DNA of 64,000 nt from an uncultured SAR86 cluster bacterium (GTDB taxonomy: Bacteria > Pseudomonadota > Gammaproteobacteria > Magnimaribacterales > D2472): the NCBI GenBank assembly GCA_902591565.1, contig CACJBC010000005.1, positions 1 through 64,000 on the forward strand. Direction: 5' to 3'. The notes under the pieces were generated by a model. The model was not told the origin of the DNA, made no database searches, and worked only from the letters and a program-made list of their open reading frames with translations. Position numbers and translations under genes: made by a program. This document shows, piece after piece, positions 1 to 8,293 of the stretch (position 1 is the stretch's first letter; every line of letters begins with the position of its first letter).

Positions 1-2
1 AA

Positions 3-782
3 TTAGTATTAATGGTTGGTACGAACTCAGACTGGGAAACTGAGGGGAATGACAGAATAGATTTTAATCTTCCTGGTAAGCAAAATGAACTTATTGAAAA
101 AGTATTAGAAATAAATCCTAATACAATTATTGTTTTAAATACTGGCTCACCAATCAACATGCCATGGATTAGCAAAGCGAAAGCTGTTATTCAATCATGG
201 TATGCAGGTCAAGAATATGGCAATGCTCTTGTTGATATTTTAACAGGGGCCATAAACCCATCCGGAAAGTTGCCAACAACATTTCCAGTTAACCTCTCAG
301 ATACTCCTGCTTTTAAATCTTATCCCGGAAAAAATTTACAAATGGATTATGATGAAAAATTATTAGTAGGCTATAAATGGTATGACAAGAATTTAGTTGA
401 ACCCCTTTTCCCATTTGGTCACGGCTTATCTTATACAGAATTTGAATATTCCAACTTAAAAATTAAAAGGAATATAAATAATAGTTTTATTTGTTCATAT
501 ATTGTTAAAAACACTGGAGATACTGCCGGTTCTGAGACTTCACAATGTTATGTGCAGCCAAATGAAAGTGATAATGATGAACCAATTAAAACACTTCAGG
601 GTTTCGATAAAACATTTTTAAATCCAGGCGAGTCCAAAGAAATTGAAATTGTGTTATGTAAAAGAAATTTCTCCTCATGGGATTTATCAAAAAACGACTG
701 GGATATTAAATATAAAGAATATGATATTTTAATAGGATCTTCGTCAAGGGATATTAAACTGATTGAAAGAATTAAGTTATAG
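3..782 (+). CDS. Glycoside hydrolase family 3 beta-glucosidase, 3' part
   Basis: This is the C-terminal part of a GH3 enzyme that removes glucose-type sugars from the non-reducing end of glycosides. The frame is open from the window edge, so the N-terminal (beta/alpha)8 domain lies outside. Visible are the GH3 C-domain motif with residues SDWETEG and DR followed by LPGKQNELI (the region that carries the acid/base Glu in the family), the WYAGQEYGNALVDILTG and NPSGKLPTTFP blocks, the PFGHGLSYT motif, and a C-terminal fibronectin III-like domain. The gene converges with the fused oxidoreductase gene on the other strand and overlaps it by 11 bp. The nearby GPH symporter suggests import and breakdown of a glycoside. 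Substrate is unknown. Confidence 0.93.
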   Translation, partial: LVLMVGTNSDWETEGNDRIDFNLPGKQNELIEKVLEINPNTIIVLNTGSPINMPWISKAKAVIQSWYAGQEYGNALVDILTGAINPSGKLPTTFPVNLSDTPAFKSYPGKNLQMDYDEKLLVGYKWYDKNLVEPLFPFGHGLSYTEFEYSNLKIKRNINNSFICSYIVKNTGDTAGSETSQCYVQPNESDNDEPIKTLQGFDKTFLNPGESKEIEIVLCKRNFSSWDLSKNDWDIKYKEYDILIGSSSRDIKLIERIKL

Positions 783-2775
783 TTAGTAGTTTAATTTCTG
801 CATCTGATAAATTAATGCTCGTAGCAAAAATAGAACTATTTAATTCATTTATAGTTCTGGGCCCAATAAGCGGAAATATTTTCCTTGAAGATTGAATTAC
901 GTACGCAAGAGCTATCTCAATTGGTTCAATATTTCTTTCAGCTGCAATGTTAAAACAAATCTCCCTTTTTTTTAGATTTGCTTCGCTATACCAAACTCTT
1001 TTTTCTTCATCTATAGATGGATTTGAAAAATGACCACTTGTAGCTATTTCTTTTTTCTTAATAAAAAAACCTCTTGCAGTGCTTGACCACGGAAACAACA
1101 TAATATTATTTTGATCAATATAATCTAAAAAATTATTATCAATAGCTACACATCCAGGCCAAACAGGATCAATCATTTCTGCAAGACTAAAATTATTGCT
1201 TAAGACAGTGAAAGGTTCTTTGTTTTCGTTAGAAGCAATGTCTCTGGCTTGCTTAAATCTTTCTAGCGTCCAATTAGATGCCCCGATTTTATGAATGAGA
1301 CCTTCAGCTTTAATCTGGTCAAGAGCATCAACAAATTCAGATGCTGGTATATCGTTGTTATCTCTATGGAGGCAATAAATATCTATTTTATCAAGATTTA
1401 ATCTTTCTAATGATTTAATGATTTGAGGTTTAATGCACTCGGGTTTGCAATCTGGTGTATGGGCTCCTTTTCCCAAAACTATAATTTCATCTTGAATACC
1501 TCTAGAATTAATCCAATTTCCTAAATATTTATCCCCCATACCATTGTTGTAAATATATGCTGTATCAAATACTCTGCCTCCTGCTCCATAAAAATAATCA
1601 AACATTGCAAAAGCATGAATCTCTGAAGTTTGATTATCGCAACCAAGGGCTAATCTAGAAAAATCTTTATCAAATCCATCAATTTTTACTTCTTCAAGTC
1701 TTTTGTTTTGAGTGGAAAAAAACTTTGATTTAATAAGATGTGAATTCTCTTTTAATTCATGAGGACATTTAATGCCAAGCTCTTTTCTCCATTTATCAAG
1801 CCATAACATTATGCTTTGAGAATCAGCATGAGAGATTAAATCAGATTCTAATTTGTTGTTAAGAATGCATTCAGAAGCATGATCAATTTCTCTTGTAAAA
1901 AGTCCAACCTCATCATTGTAAGAAATTTCATCAACAAGTTTATTTTTTGAATAAACTTTAATTGAAGAATATCCGTCTTGAAATTGACCACAGTGCCATG
2001 GTTGGCTAACACTTAACTTATAGTCGCCACTAATAATTTCTAAATTATTTTCATATTCCTCATTGATAGCACATGAAATATTAGCTTCAATATTTTCTGA
2101 AAATAAAATACGAGCTTTTGAATTACTATCAACACCAGTCTCATCTAGATTGCCAATAGCCTCTATACTTATTGGATCTGCATATGGTTTATTTAATATA
2201 CGTCCTGCTAATAATTTACTCATTGATAATGGGTAGCAGCCAACGTCCATAATAGCTCCGCCTCCCAATATGGGGTTTCTTAGTCTATGGTCTTTGGGTA
2301 TTTCTGCTTGAAAGCCAAACGAAGAATTAATTTCTACTTTTTCATCAGTACCACATAAGCGCTCAATATTTTTAAGAATGTTAAAAGTTTGTGGGTGTGT
2401 TCTGTACATATAAGCTTCCATTAAGAAAACTCCATGATCTTTAGCCAGTCCAAATAGGACCATACTTTCAATATGGTTCATTGCGATTGGCTTTTCACAT
2501 AGGACATGTTTGTTGTTATTTATTGCTTTCAATGCATATTCAAAATGTGAACTGTGAGGTGTTGCAATATAAATTGCATCTATTACGGTTGATGCAACTA
2601 GTTCACCAATATCATTTATACCAGTAATATGGAATTTCTGAGAAAATGTTTGAAGTGTCTCTTTATTTCTTCCAAAAACAGAAATTAACTCTGAATGATT
2701 GCAATGCTTTATTGAATGCGCGAAAGCGTTGGCTATTGAGCCAGTCCCAATAATGCCCCATCTAACCTTAGACAT
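772..2775 (-). CDS. Two-domain oxidoreductase: Gfo/Idh/MocA domain fused to aldo/keto reductase
   Basis: A 667-residue protein with two complete enzyme domains that are normally separate genes. Residues about 1-335 form a Gfo/Idh/MocA NAD(P)-dependent sugar oxidoreductase: the Rossmann motif GIIGTGSIA at the N-terminus, the LCEKPIAMN motif near residue 95 with the catalytic-region Lys, and GGGAIMDVGCYP. Residues about 370-667 form an aldo/keto reductase with the catalytic Asp and Tyr in FDTAYIY (about 402-408), Lys in LGKGAH (about 434) and His in CLHRDN (about 469), followed by the GASNW and PLIGPRT motifs. The frame is uninterrupted across the junction. It overlaps the transporter gene upstream by 8 bp, so the two are probably co-transcribed. 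The likely role is stepwise redox of a sugar or cyclitol; the substrate is not visible. Confidence 0.9.
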   Translation of the reverse strand: MSKVRWGIIGTGSIANAFAHSIKHCNHSELISVFGRNKETLQTFSQKFHITGINDIGELVASTVIDAIYIATPHSSHFEYALKAINNNKHVLCEKPIAMNHIESMVLFGLAKDHGVFLMEAYMYRTHPQTFNILKNIERLCGTDEKVEINSSFGFQAEIPKDHRLRNPILGGGAIMDVGCYPLSMSKLLAGRILNKPYADPISIEAIGNLDETGVDSNSKARILFSENIEANISCAINEEYENNLEIISGDYKLSVSQPWHCGQFQDGYSSIKVYSKNKLVDEISYNDEVGLFTREIDHASECILNNKLESDLISHADSQSIMLWLDKWRKELGIKCPHELKENSHLIKSKFFSTQNKRLEEVKIDGFDKDFSRLALGCDNQTSEIHAFAMFDYFYGAGGRVFDTAYIYNNGMGDKYLGNWINSRGIQDEIIVLGKGAHTPDCKPECIKPQIIKSLERLNLDKIDIYCLHRDNNDIPASEFVDALDQIKAEGLIHKIGASNWTLERFKQARDIASNENKEPFTVLSNNFSLAEMIDPVWPGCVAIDNNFLDYIDQNNIMLFPWSSTARGFFIKKKEIATSGHFSNPSIDEEKRVWYSEANLKKREICFNIAAERNIEPIEIALAYVIQSSRKIFPLIGPRTINELNSSIFATSINLSDAEIKLLTIT

Positions 2776-4129
2776 TTTTTAGCTTGCTTAAATTAATCTC
2801 ATCAATCAACTTTTTATGGAACTCTCTATCAATTGGGTAAAAATATACCAAAACAAAACTTATAAAAACTCCAATAAGAGGAATGAGTGACATTAAATTT
2901 TTTAAGGATTCTAAGGTTTGCTCAGTCTGAATTTCATTAGGTTCAAAACCTATCTTCGTTAGTATTATTCCTAAAATTACTGCAGCAAATGCTATTGCTC
3001 CTTTTTGAGCAAAAGTCATAAAACCATACAATGACGACTCAGTTCTTATGCCAGTCTTCCATTCACCATATTCAATTGTATCTGGGAGCATTGACCAAAA
3101 TAAAACACCAGTGGCACCATTAGCAAAACCAATAAAAATAAGGATAAACAGAAGCTCTATAAATCCTGTAATTGGATAAAAATAAAAAAAAGTGAAGCCC
3201 ATAAATAAACATGCCATTGAAATCATCCATGTATATTTCTTACCTATAAATATTGTCAAGAAAGCCCAAAAGAATATTCCAATAAAAGTTGATGCATTTA
3301 GAAATCCTAATAATAGTCCCTGATATTCATGAAGATTTAACGCATATTTAATAAAATATATCAGATTATTATTAAACATTAGAAAAGTCGAAATTAAAAA
3401 AAGAATAGCAAAAAATACTATCCAAAATGGGTAATTACTTGCGACTGACTTAGAGACATTTCTAAAACTGGGTAAATCTTTTTTGCTATATTTAAAAGGT
3501 CTTTCTCTAACATATTTCACTGTAATTGAAAGAATTATTACTGCAGCAAAACCAGCAATTAAACCAAGAACCAAGAAACCAGTAGCCTCTTCGCCTGAAC
3601 CAAGCAAAAAAACAAGTGGAAAACCAAGAAAAGTAATCGTAGTTGTTCCAAGAGATGCAAAAAGCATTCTTCCAGTTGTAAGCTTTGTTCTTTCATCACT
3701 ATCATCTGTAATCCTTGCCGTTAATGAGGAATAAGGAACACTAACAATAGTGAAACAAGTTCTATGAATTAAATTCACCAATAATAGAAAAATAAATAAA
3801 AACAGGCCCTCATATGGAGGTACCCATAGAAGTAGAGCAAATGATAAAGCTAATGGGATAGAACCATAATAAATATAAGGTCTATAACTTCCCATTTTTG
3901 TTCTAGTTCTCTCAGCTATATAACCCATAAAAGGATCTGTTACAGCATCCCAAGCAATTCCTAAAGCATAAATCCAGCCTGCCATTAATGGTGAGATTCC
4001 AACTACATCGGTATAAAAATATAATAGATAAAAACCTACCCCGCTCCAATAAAGACATATTGCATAATCACCAATTCCATATGCAGCCCTAAGTTTGTTA
4101 GTTTGAAGTAAATGTAAAACTCTATTCAT
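2768..4129 (-). CDS. GPH-family sugar:cation symporter (MelB-like MFS)
   Basis: A 453-residue inner-membrane protein with about twelve hydrophobic segments. The N-terminus resembles the glycoside-pentoside-hexuronide:cation symporter family: YGIGDYA near residue 17, YFYTDVVGISPLMAG, and the loop DAVTDPFMGYIAERTRTKMGSYRPYI with the cation-site and loop 2-3 residues typical of MelB-like proteins. These proteins bring in sugars with H+ or Na+. Its stop overlaps the start of the fused oxidoreductase, and a GH3 glucosidase lies just beyond, so this is probably the uptake step for that small catabolic locus. Some GPH homologues also occur in marine Bacteroidetes and gammaproteobacteria beside glycoside hydrolases. 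The specific sugar cannot be told from sequence. Confidence 0.88.
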   Translation of the reverse strand: MNRVLHLLQTNKLRAAYGIGDYAICLYWSGVGFYLLYFYTDVVGISPLMAGWIYALGIAWDAVTDPFMGYIAERTRTKMGSYRPYIYYGSIPLALSFALLLWVPPYEGLFLFIFLLLVNLIHRTCFTIVSVPYSSLTARITDDSDERTKLTTGRMLFASLGTTTITFLGFPLVFLLGSGEEATGFLVLGLIAGFAAVIILSITVKYVRERPFKYSKKDLPSFRNVSKSVASNYPFWIVFFAILFLISTFLMFNNNLIYFIKYALNLHEYQGLLLGFLNASTFIGIFFWAFLTIFIGKKYTWMISMACLFMGFTFFYFYPITGFIELLFILIFIGFANGATGVLFWSMLPDTIEYGEWKTGIRTESSLYGFMTFAQKGAIAFAAVILGIILTKIGFEPNEIQTEQTLESLKNLMSLIPLIGVFISFVLVYFYPIDREFHKKLIDEINLSKLKNV

Positions 4130-4211
4130 TTAAAATTATTTAATCGCTAAAGTTTCTAATGTATATGAAAAATATATGTATTGCATGCATAAAATATGTA
4201 AGACTAGTCCT

Positions 4212-5117
4212 ATGGACTATAGGGAAGGATATTCAGAGCATAACGGAGTAAGAATATTTTATAGAGATTATGGGCCAAAAGAGGCTACACCAGTTCTTTT
4301 AGTTCATGGGTTGGGAGCTCAGTTAGTGCATTGGCCAGAACACTTAATTAATTTTCTTTTACAGAATAACTTTAGGCCTATTACTTTTGATAATAGAGAT
4401 TCTGGTTTATCAACAAGATTTAAAAAGAAACCATCTATCGTTTTTGGCTACCTAAGATATTTTTTTCGATTACCAATTAAGTCTGAGTATAGCTTGAATG
4501 ATATGGCTGAGGACGGTATAAAGCTTTTAGATCACTTAGGAATTGAAAAAGCACATATCTTAGGAACATCAATGGGTGGAATGATAAGCCAAATTATTTG
4601 TGCTAAGTATCCTGATCGAATAAAGACATTTACTTTGATTGCCTCCACAGCTTCTGTGCCCAGTCCTTTGAATGGAGCTTCAAAAGAAGTTAGAGAGATG
4701 ATGGTTAATAGGTCAAAAACTATTAACCCAACTATGGATCAGGTCTATCAAAGAGAATTAAAGTGGGTTGGTCTAATTGGTATGGAAGGAAAAGATATAG
4801 ATACTCCAAAATTTAGAGAAGATACTATAAATAATTTTAATAGAATTAAAGATGTTAAAGACGGTTTTGGATATGCCCGACAATTGACTGCGATACTTTC
4901 TTCAAAAAACAGAATAAAAAAAGTTAAATCTATAAAAGCAAAAACGCTTTTAATTCATGGACAAGAGGATCCAGTGCTTAAAGTAGAAAACTCTAAATTT
5001 ATGAACAAACTTATTCCAAATAGTAATCTGATAGTTATTTCTAATATGAGGCACTTGATTGAAGAAGAAATTTTGGATCAGTTTAAAGATAAATTAAAGA
5101 TTCATCTTAGCTCTTAA
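4212..5117 (+). CDS. Alpha/beta hydrolase
   Basis: A serine hydrolase of the alpha/beta fold. Visible are the oxyanion motif LLVHGLGAQ, the strand FDNRDSGLS, the nucleophile elbow GTSMGG, the acid in LLIHGQEDPV and the His in NMRHLIEEE, so the Ser-Asp-His triad is complete. An in-frame start lies 36 bp further upstream at 4176, but the 12 added residues (rich in Cys and Met) look unlike the family, so the start giving MDYREGYSEHNGVRIFYRDYG is preferred; neither has a strong ribosome binding site. It is transcribed divergently from the GPH transporter and converges with the lhgO-like gene, overlapping it by 11 bp. Ester or peptide substrate is unknown. Confidence 0.85.
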   Translation: MDYREGYSEHNGVRIFYRDYGPKEATPVLLVHGLGAQLVHWPEHLINFLLQNNFRPITFDNRDSGLSTRFKKKPSIVFGYLRYFFRLPIKSEYSLNDMAEDGIKLLDHLGIEKAHILGTSMGGMISQIICAKYPDRIKTFTLIASTASVPSPLNGASKEVREMMVNRSKTINPTMDQVYQRELKWVGLIGMEGKDIDTPKFREDTINNFNRIKDVKDGFGYARQLTAILSSKNRIKKVKSIKAKTLLIHGQEDPVLKVENSKFMNKLIPNSNLIVISNMRHLIEEEILDQFKDKLKIHLSS

Positions 5118-6204
5118 TTAATTTAGTTACATACTCTCCGATTGATAAACAGCTAGTCACTCCTGGACTTTCGATGCCTTGAATATTAATAAGTCCATCA
5201 ATACCGTGAACCGTACTATCAATAATTGAGAAATCTCTCATTTTTTCATTATGATTTTGTATTTTAGGCCTAATACCTACATAATCTGGATAAAGTTTAC
5301 TTGAATCTATTTCGGGCCAATAACTTTTAATAGAATTTAGAAAATTATCTTTTAAACTTTCATCAAAAGTGAAATCTATCTCTTCAACCCATGATATATC
5401 TGGACCGAATCTGATCTGACCAGAAAGATCAAAGCCAACATGCAAGCCTGAAGAATATTCATTTGCAAGTGGATAAATTAAATTATTAAAAGGATGTTTG
5501 CCGCTATATTTAAAGTAATGTCCTTTAGCATACTTTACTGACTTAATATGCCTATCATCTAGAACATCTATTTTTTTTGAAATTACATCAGAATAAAGAC
5601 CAGATGCATTTATAAGATATCTCGTCTCTATTGAAAATTCATCGCCGTCATTGCATAAAATATGAAATCCAGATTTTTTCTTGCTGGCAGAAACAAATTT
5701 AGTCTTATATGAAATCAATCCATGGCTGTGTTGAATATCTCCCTCTAATGCAGATATCAATTCAGGCACATCAATAATTCCAGAATTGGGTGAGTAAATT
5801 GCTGCTTCAATAATAAGCTCAGGATAAATCTCTTTAATTGTTTTTGTAGAAAGAAAATCTAATGGAACAGAATTTTCAATACCTTTTTCATATATATTTT
5901 GAAGTTTATCAACATCTTCATTGCATGTAGCAATAATATATTTACCAATTTTTTTGTGGTTAATTCTTTTATGCTTTGCATACTCATAAAGAATTTTGTT
6001 CCCTGAGATGCAGAATTTAGTTTTAAGAGAATGTTTTGGATAGTATATTCCAGCATGAATGACTCCAGAATTTCTTGAAGAGATACCTTCTCCAGCTCTG
6101 GATTCTTGTTCAAGCACTACTACAGAAAAACCTCGCTCACTGCAAAATTTTGCAATAGATAAGCCTACGACACCTGCGCCAACTATTGTGACGTCAAACA
6201 TCAT
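5107..6204 (-). CDS. lhgO: L-2-hydroxyglutarate oxidase/dehydrogenase-like FAD enzyme
   Basis: An FAD-dependent oxidoreductase of the DAO family, closest in overall layout to LhgO, which oxidises L-2-hydroxyglutarate to 2-oxoglutarate and passes electrons to the membrane quinone pool. The FAD dinucleotide motif VGAGVVGLS is at the N-terminus, followed by EQESRAGEGISSRNSGVIHAG (the conserved SRNSGV-HAGIYY block of this family), a GATGH-like strand INASGLYSD, and the C-terminal GIESPGVTSCLSIGEYV FAD-binding block. The start chosen is the ATG pair at 6204; an in-frame TTG 15 bp upstream is possible. About 366 residues is slightly short of the usual 400. Some members oxidise other 2-hydroxyacids or amino acids. 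Confidence 0.8.
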   Translation of the reverse strand: MMFDVTIVGAGVVGLSIAKFCSERGFSVVVLEQESRAGEGISSRNSGVIHAGIYYPKHSLKTKFCISGNKILYEYAKHKRINHKKIGKYIIATCNEDVDKLQNIYEKGIENSVPLDFLSTKTIKEIYPELIIEAAIYSPNSGIIDVPELISALEGDIQHSHGLISYKTKFVSASKKKSGFHILCNDGDEFSIETRYLINASGLYSDVISKKIDVLDDRHIKSVKYAKGHYFKYSGKHPFNNLIYPLANEYSSGLHVGFDLSGQIRFGPDISWVEEIDFTFDESLKDNFLNSIKSYWPEIDSSKLYPDYVGIRPKIQNHNEKMRDFSIIDSTVHGIDGLINIQGIESPGVTSCLSIGEYVTKLIKS

Positions 6205-6274
6205 ACTGGCTAAAAGCAAAGCTCATATAATAATTCTGCCATAATATCTCTTCAAAGCATGATAATTTTCATAC

Positions 6275-6300
6275 AAATAAAAAGAGCCCATAAGGGCTCT
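6275..6300 (-). terminator. Rho-independent terminator after the DmdA-like gene
   Basis: Seven-base stem AGAGCCC/GGGCTCT (6283-6289 with 6294-6300) around a four-base loop. Read on the minus strand it is followed by a T-rich tract (complement of 6275-6282). It sits 26 bp beyond the stop of the minus-strand DmdA-like gene, so it should end that single-gene transcript before lhgO. It is the clearest intrinsic terminator in the window. Confidence 0.85.
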
Positions 6301-6325
6301 AAACATTATTAAATTATGTATTTAA

Positions 6326-7630
6326 TTAGTCAGCATAATCCAATCCTTTGGCAGCTTGCACCTCTCGTTTATTTGGGTTAACTGACTCTCTAAATGGAAC
6401 ATCTACAATCTCAGCATCAACGGGAACTCCTGACTCAACGGAATATTCATCTGGCAATTTAACTTTAAATTTTGTTCCTACCTCAGATTGGTCCCATGGA
6501 ACCCATGCAAGAGCAATATTAGTCTCTAGTTCAGGTGACCACCATGGAGAGGTTACATAGCCAACTTCATTATCTTCTGTATCTGTGACAAGCCAAAAAT
6601 CAGGAGCATAGTCTGTGATTTCTTTTCCGCCAAGGGTAATGCCTACCATTTTCATTTTAAATGGGGCCTTATCTTCATCAATAATTGCTCTTTGTCTTTC
6701 AAGTTCCTCTTTCCCAATGTAATCAGATTTTTTGTTTCTAGGAACTTGATAGCTTAAATTAACTTGAAATGGAGATGTCTCATGATCTAAGTCTTGTCCC
6801 CATGATAAAATGCCTGCAGCAATTCTTCTATGGTGAGCTGGTGCTATTACCATTAGACCAAATTCTTCACCAGCTTCAAGAACAGCATTCCACATTTTTT
6901 CAGCATTTTCATGAGCATCACGCACATAAATTTCGTATCCTTTTTCTCCAGTAAAACCAGTTTGACTAATAACACAATCAGCTCCACCAACCTTAGTCTC
7001 CATTAAGCCATAATATGGAATTTCTCTCAGCTCTTCTCCAGCCAATTTGGCCATTAAATCCTCTGATAAGGGGCCTTGAATTTGCACAGGGCAAACATCA
7101 ATTTCATCAATTTCAACATTATATTTTTTAGCAACATTTACTCCTTGTAGCCAAAGTAAAAGATCACTATCTGAAATAGAAAACCAAAACTCATCTGCCG
7201 ATAATCTTAATAAAACTGGGTCATTAAGAATTCCACCTTTTTCATTACATAAAATTGCATATTTGCCGTGCATAGGCTCAATTTTTGTAGCATCACGAGT
7301 AATAACATAATCAGTAAATGCCTCTGCATCAGGGCCCTTAACTCTTATTTGCCTCTCAACAGCAACATTCCACATGGTTACTCTGTTAACAAGAGCATCA
7401 TACTCAACCATAGCTCCACCATCTTCTGGTTTTACATAACCTCTTGGATGATAAATACGATTATATACTGTTGCTCTCCAACAACCTGCCTCATGTGAAA
7501 GATGCCAAAATGGCGATTTCCTTACTCTTGTAGAAATTAATAACTCAGTTTTAGTTCGTCCGCTTTGTCTTAAGTTTATTGGGACGACTCTATCACTTTG
7601 GTCTACATTTGGATGATTAGGATGTGTCAT
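6326..7630 (-). CDS. GcvT-family aminomethyltransferase-like protein, probable DmdA-like demethylase
   Basis: A 434-residue member of the GcvT (glycine cleavage T) superfamily, which uses tetrahydrofolate to accept one-carbon groups. The gene stands alone with its own terminator and without gcvH or gcvP beside it, so it is probably not the glycine-cleavage T protein. The N-terminal phrase STRVRKSPFWHLSHEAG, the YNRIYHPRGY block, the central RQIRVKGPDA and DYVITRD segments, and the folate-site-like GGILNDPVLLRLSADEFW and QTGFTGEKGYEIYV resemble the DmdA branch, which demethylates dimethylsulfoniopropionate to methylmercaptopropionate in marine bacteria. DmdA is usually about 370 residues, so this one is longer. 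Other GcvT-like demethylases (glycine betaine, dimethylglycine) remain possible. Transcribed divergently from the DUF411 gene across a 173-bp AT-rich gap. Confidence 0.72.
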   Translation of the reverse strand: MTHPNHPNVDQSDRVVPINLRQSGRTKTELLISTRVRKSPFWHLSHEAGCWRATVYNRIYHPRGYVKPEDGGAMVEYDALVNRVTMWNVAVERQIRVKGPDAEAFTDYVITRDATKIEPMHGKYAILCNEKGGILNDPVLLRLSADEFWFSISDSDLLLWLQGVNVAKKYNVEIDEIDVCPVQIQGPLSEDLMAKLAGEELREIPYYGLMETKVGGADCVISQTGFTGEKGYEIYVRDAHENAEKMWNAVLEAGEEFGLMVIAPAHHRRIAAGILSWGQDLDHETSPFQVNLSYQVPRNKKSDYIGKEELERQRAIIDEDKAPFKMKMVGITLGGKEITDYAPDFWLVTDTEDNEVGYVTSPWWSPELETNIALAWVPWDQSEVGTKFKVKLPDEYSVESGVPVDAEIVDVPFRESVNPNKREVQAAKGLDYAD

Positions 7631-7803
7631 ATTTACCCCCCATGTAAATTATTAACATTTACCAAATTAAACGACATTTTTTTATCTTTGTAAATCAAAA
7701 TATTTTGGTAATTTTTACATAAAAAATTCGAAAAATTTTTACTATAAAAAGTTAAAATAAATTACTATTATTAAAATAAATAAATAATTACTTGGTCAAT
7801 TCT

Positions 7804-8274
7804 ATGAATAAAAAACATCTTCAATTAGTAATATTTTCATTAGCTCTATTGATGTTCCAACAGAAATCTATTGCTAATACAGATATTAAAACAATGCTAC
7901 TAACTCATAAAACACCAACATGTGGCTGTTGTAAAGAATGGGTTAAGCATGCAAAAGATAATGGTTTCAATGTTCATACTCAAGACCATAAAAACCTAGA
8001 AGATATTAAAAAAATGTATGCTATAAAACCAGAATACAGGTCTTGTCATACAACAGTTTCTACTAACGGATTTATCTTCGAAGGCCATATACCGGTAAAA
8101 TACATAACTCAATTTTTATCAGAAGATCATCCTAATGCTATAGGCCTGTCTGTCCCAGGAATGCCGATGGGATCACCTGGTATGGAGTTTGATGATAGAT
8201 TCACTCCTTATGATATTCTTATTTTATTTAATGATGGTTCTAGTAAGGTTTATGCAGAAATCTTAAGTAAATAA
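7804..8274 (+). CDS. DUF411 family secreted metal-binding protein
   Basis: A 157-residue exported protein. The N-terminus (KKHLQLVIFSLALLMF, then a probable cleavage near SIANT) is a signal peptide, so it should act in the periplasm. It carries the DUF411 core: the THKTPTCGCCKEWVKH motif with three Cys, the YRSCHTTV motif, a GHIPV segment and GLSVPGMPMGSPGME with clustered Met. DUF411 proteins are often found in copper-resistance regions, and Cys/Met placement suits Cu or another soft metal; the role is not proven. The ATG at 7804 is chosen over an in-frame TTG at 7792. It converges with the tandem DsbA-like gene with a 19-bp gap and has no visible terminator. Confidence 0.85.
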   Translation: MNKKHLQLVIFSLALLMFQQKSIANTDIKTMLLTHKTPTCGCCKEWVKHAKDNGFNVHTQDHKNLEDIKKMYAIKPEYRSCHTTVSTNGFIFEGHIPVKYITQFLSEDHPNAIGLSVPGMPMGSPGMEFDDRFTPYDILILFNDGSSKVYAEILSK

Positions 8275-8293
8275 GAATAAGATGAATTAATGT

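Noticed and set aside
772-2775. Fusion made by a sequencing frameshift
   Set aside because: A single-frame junction of two complete domains with a plausible linker would need loss of a stop codon and start, not one base error. No frame change is seen.
7631-7803. Glycine riboswitch before the GcvT-like gene
   Set aside because: No paired aptamer features are visible; the region is mostly A and T, and the gene is probably not a glycine-cleavage gene.
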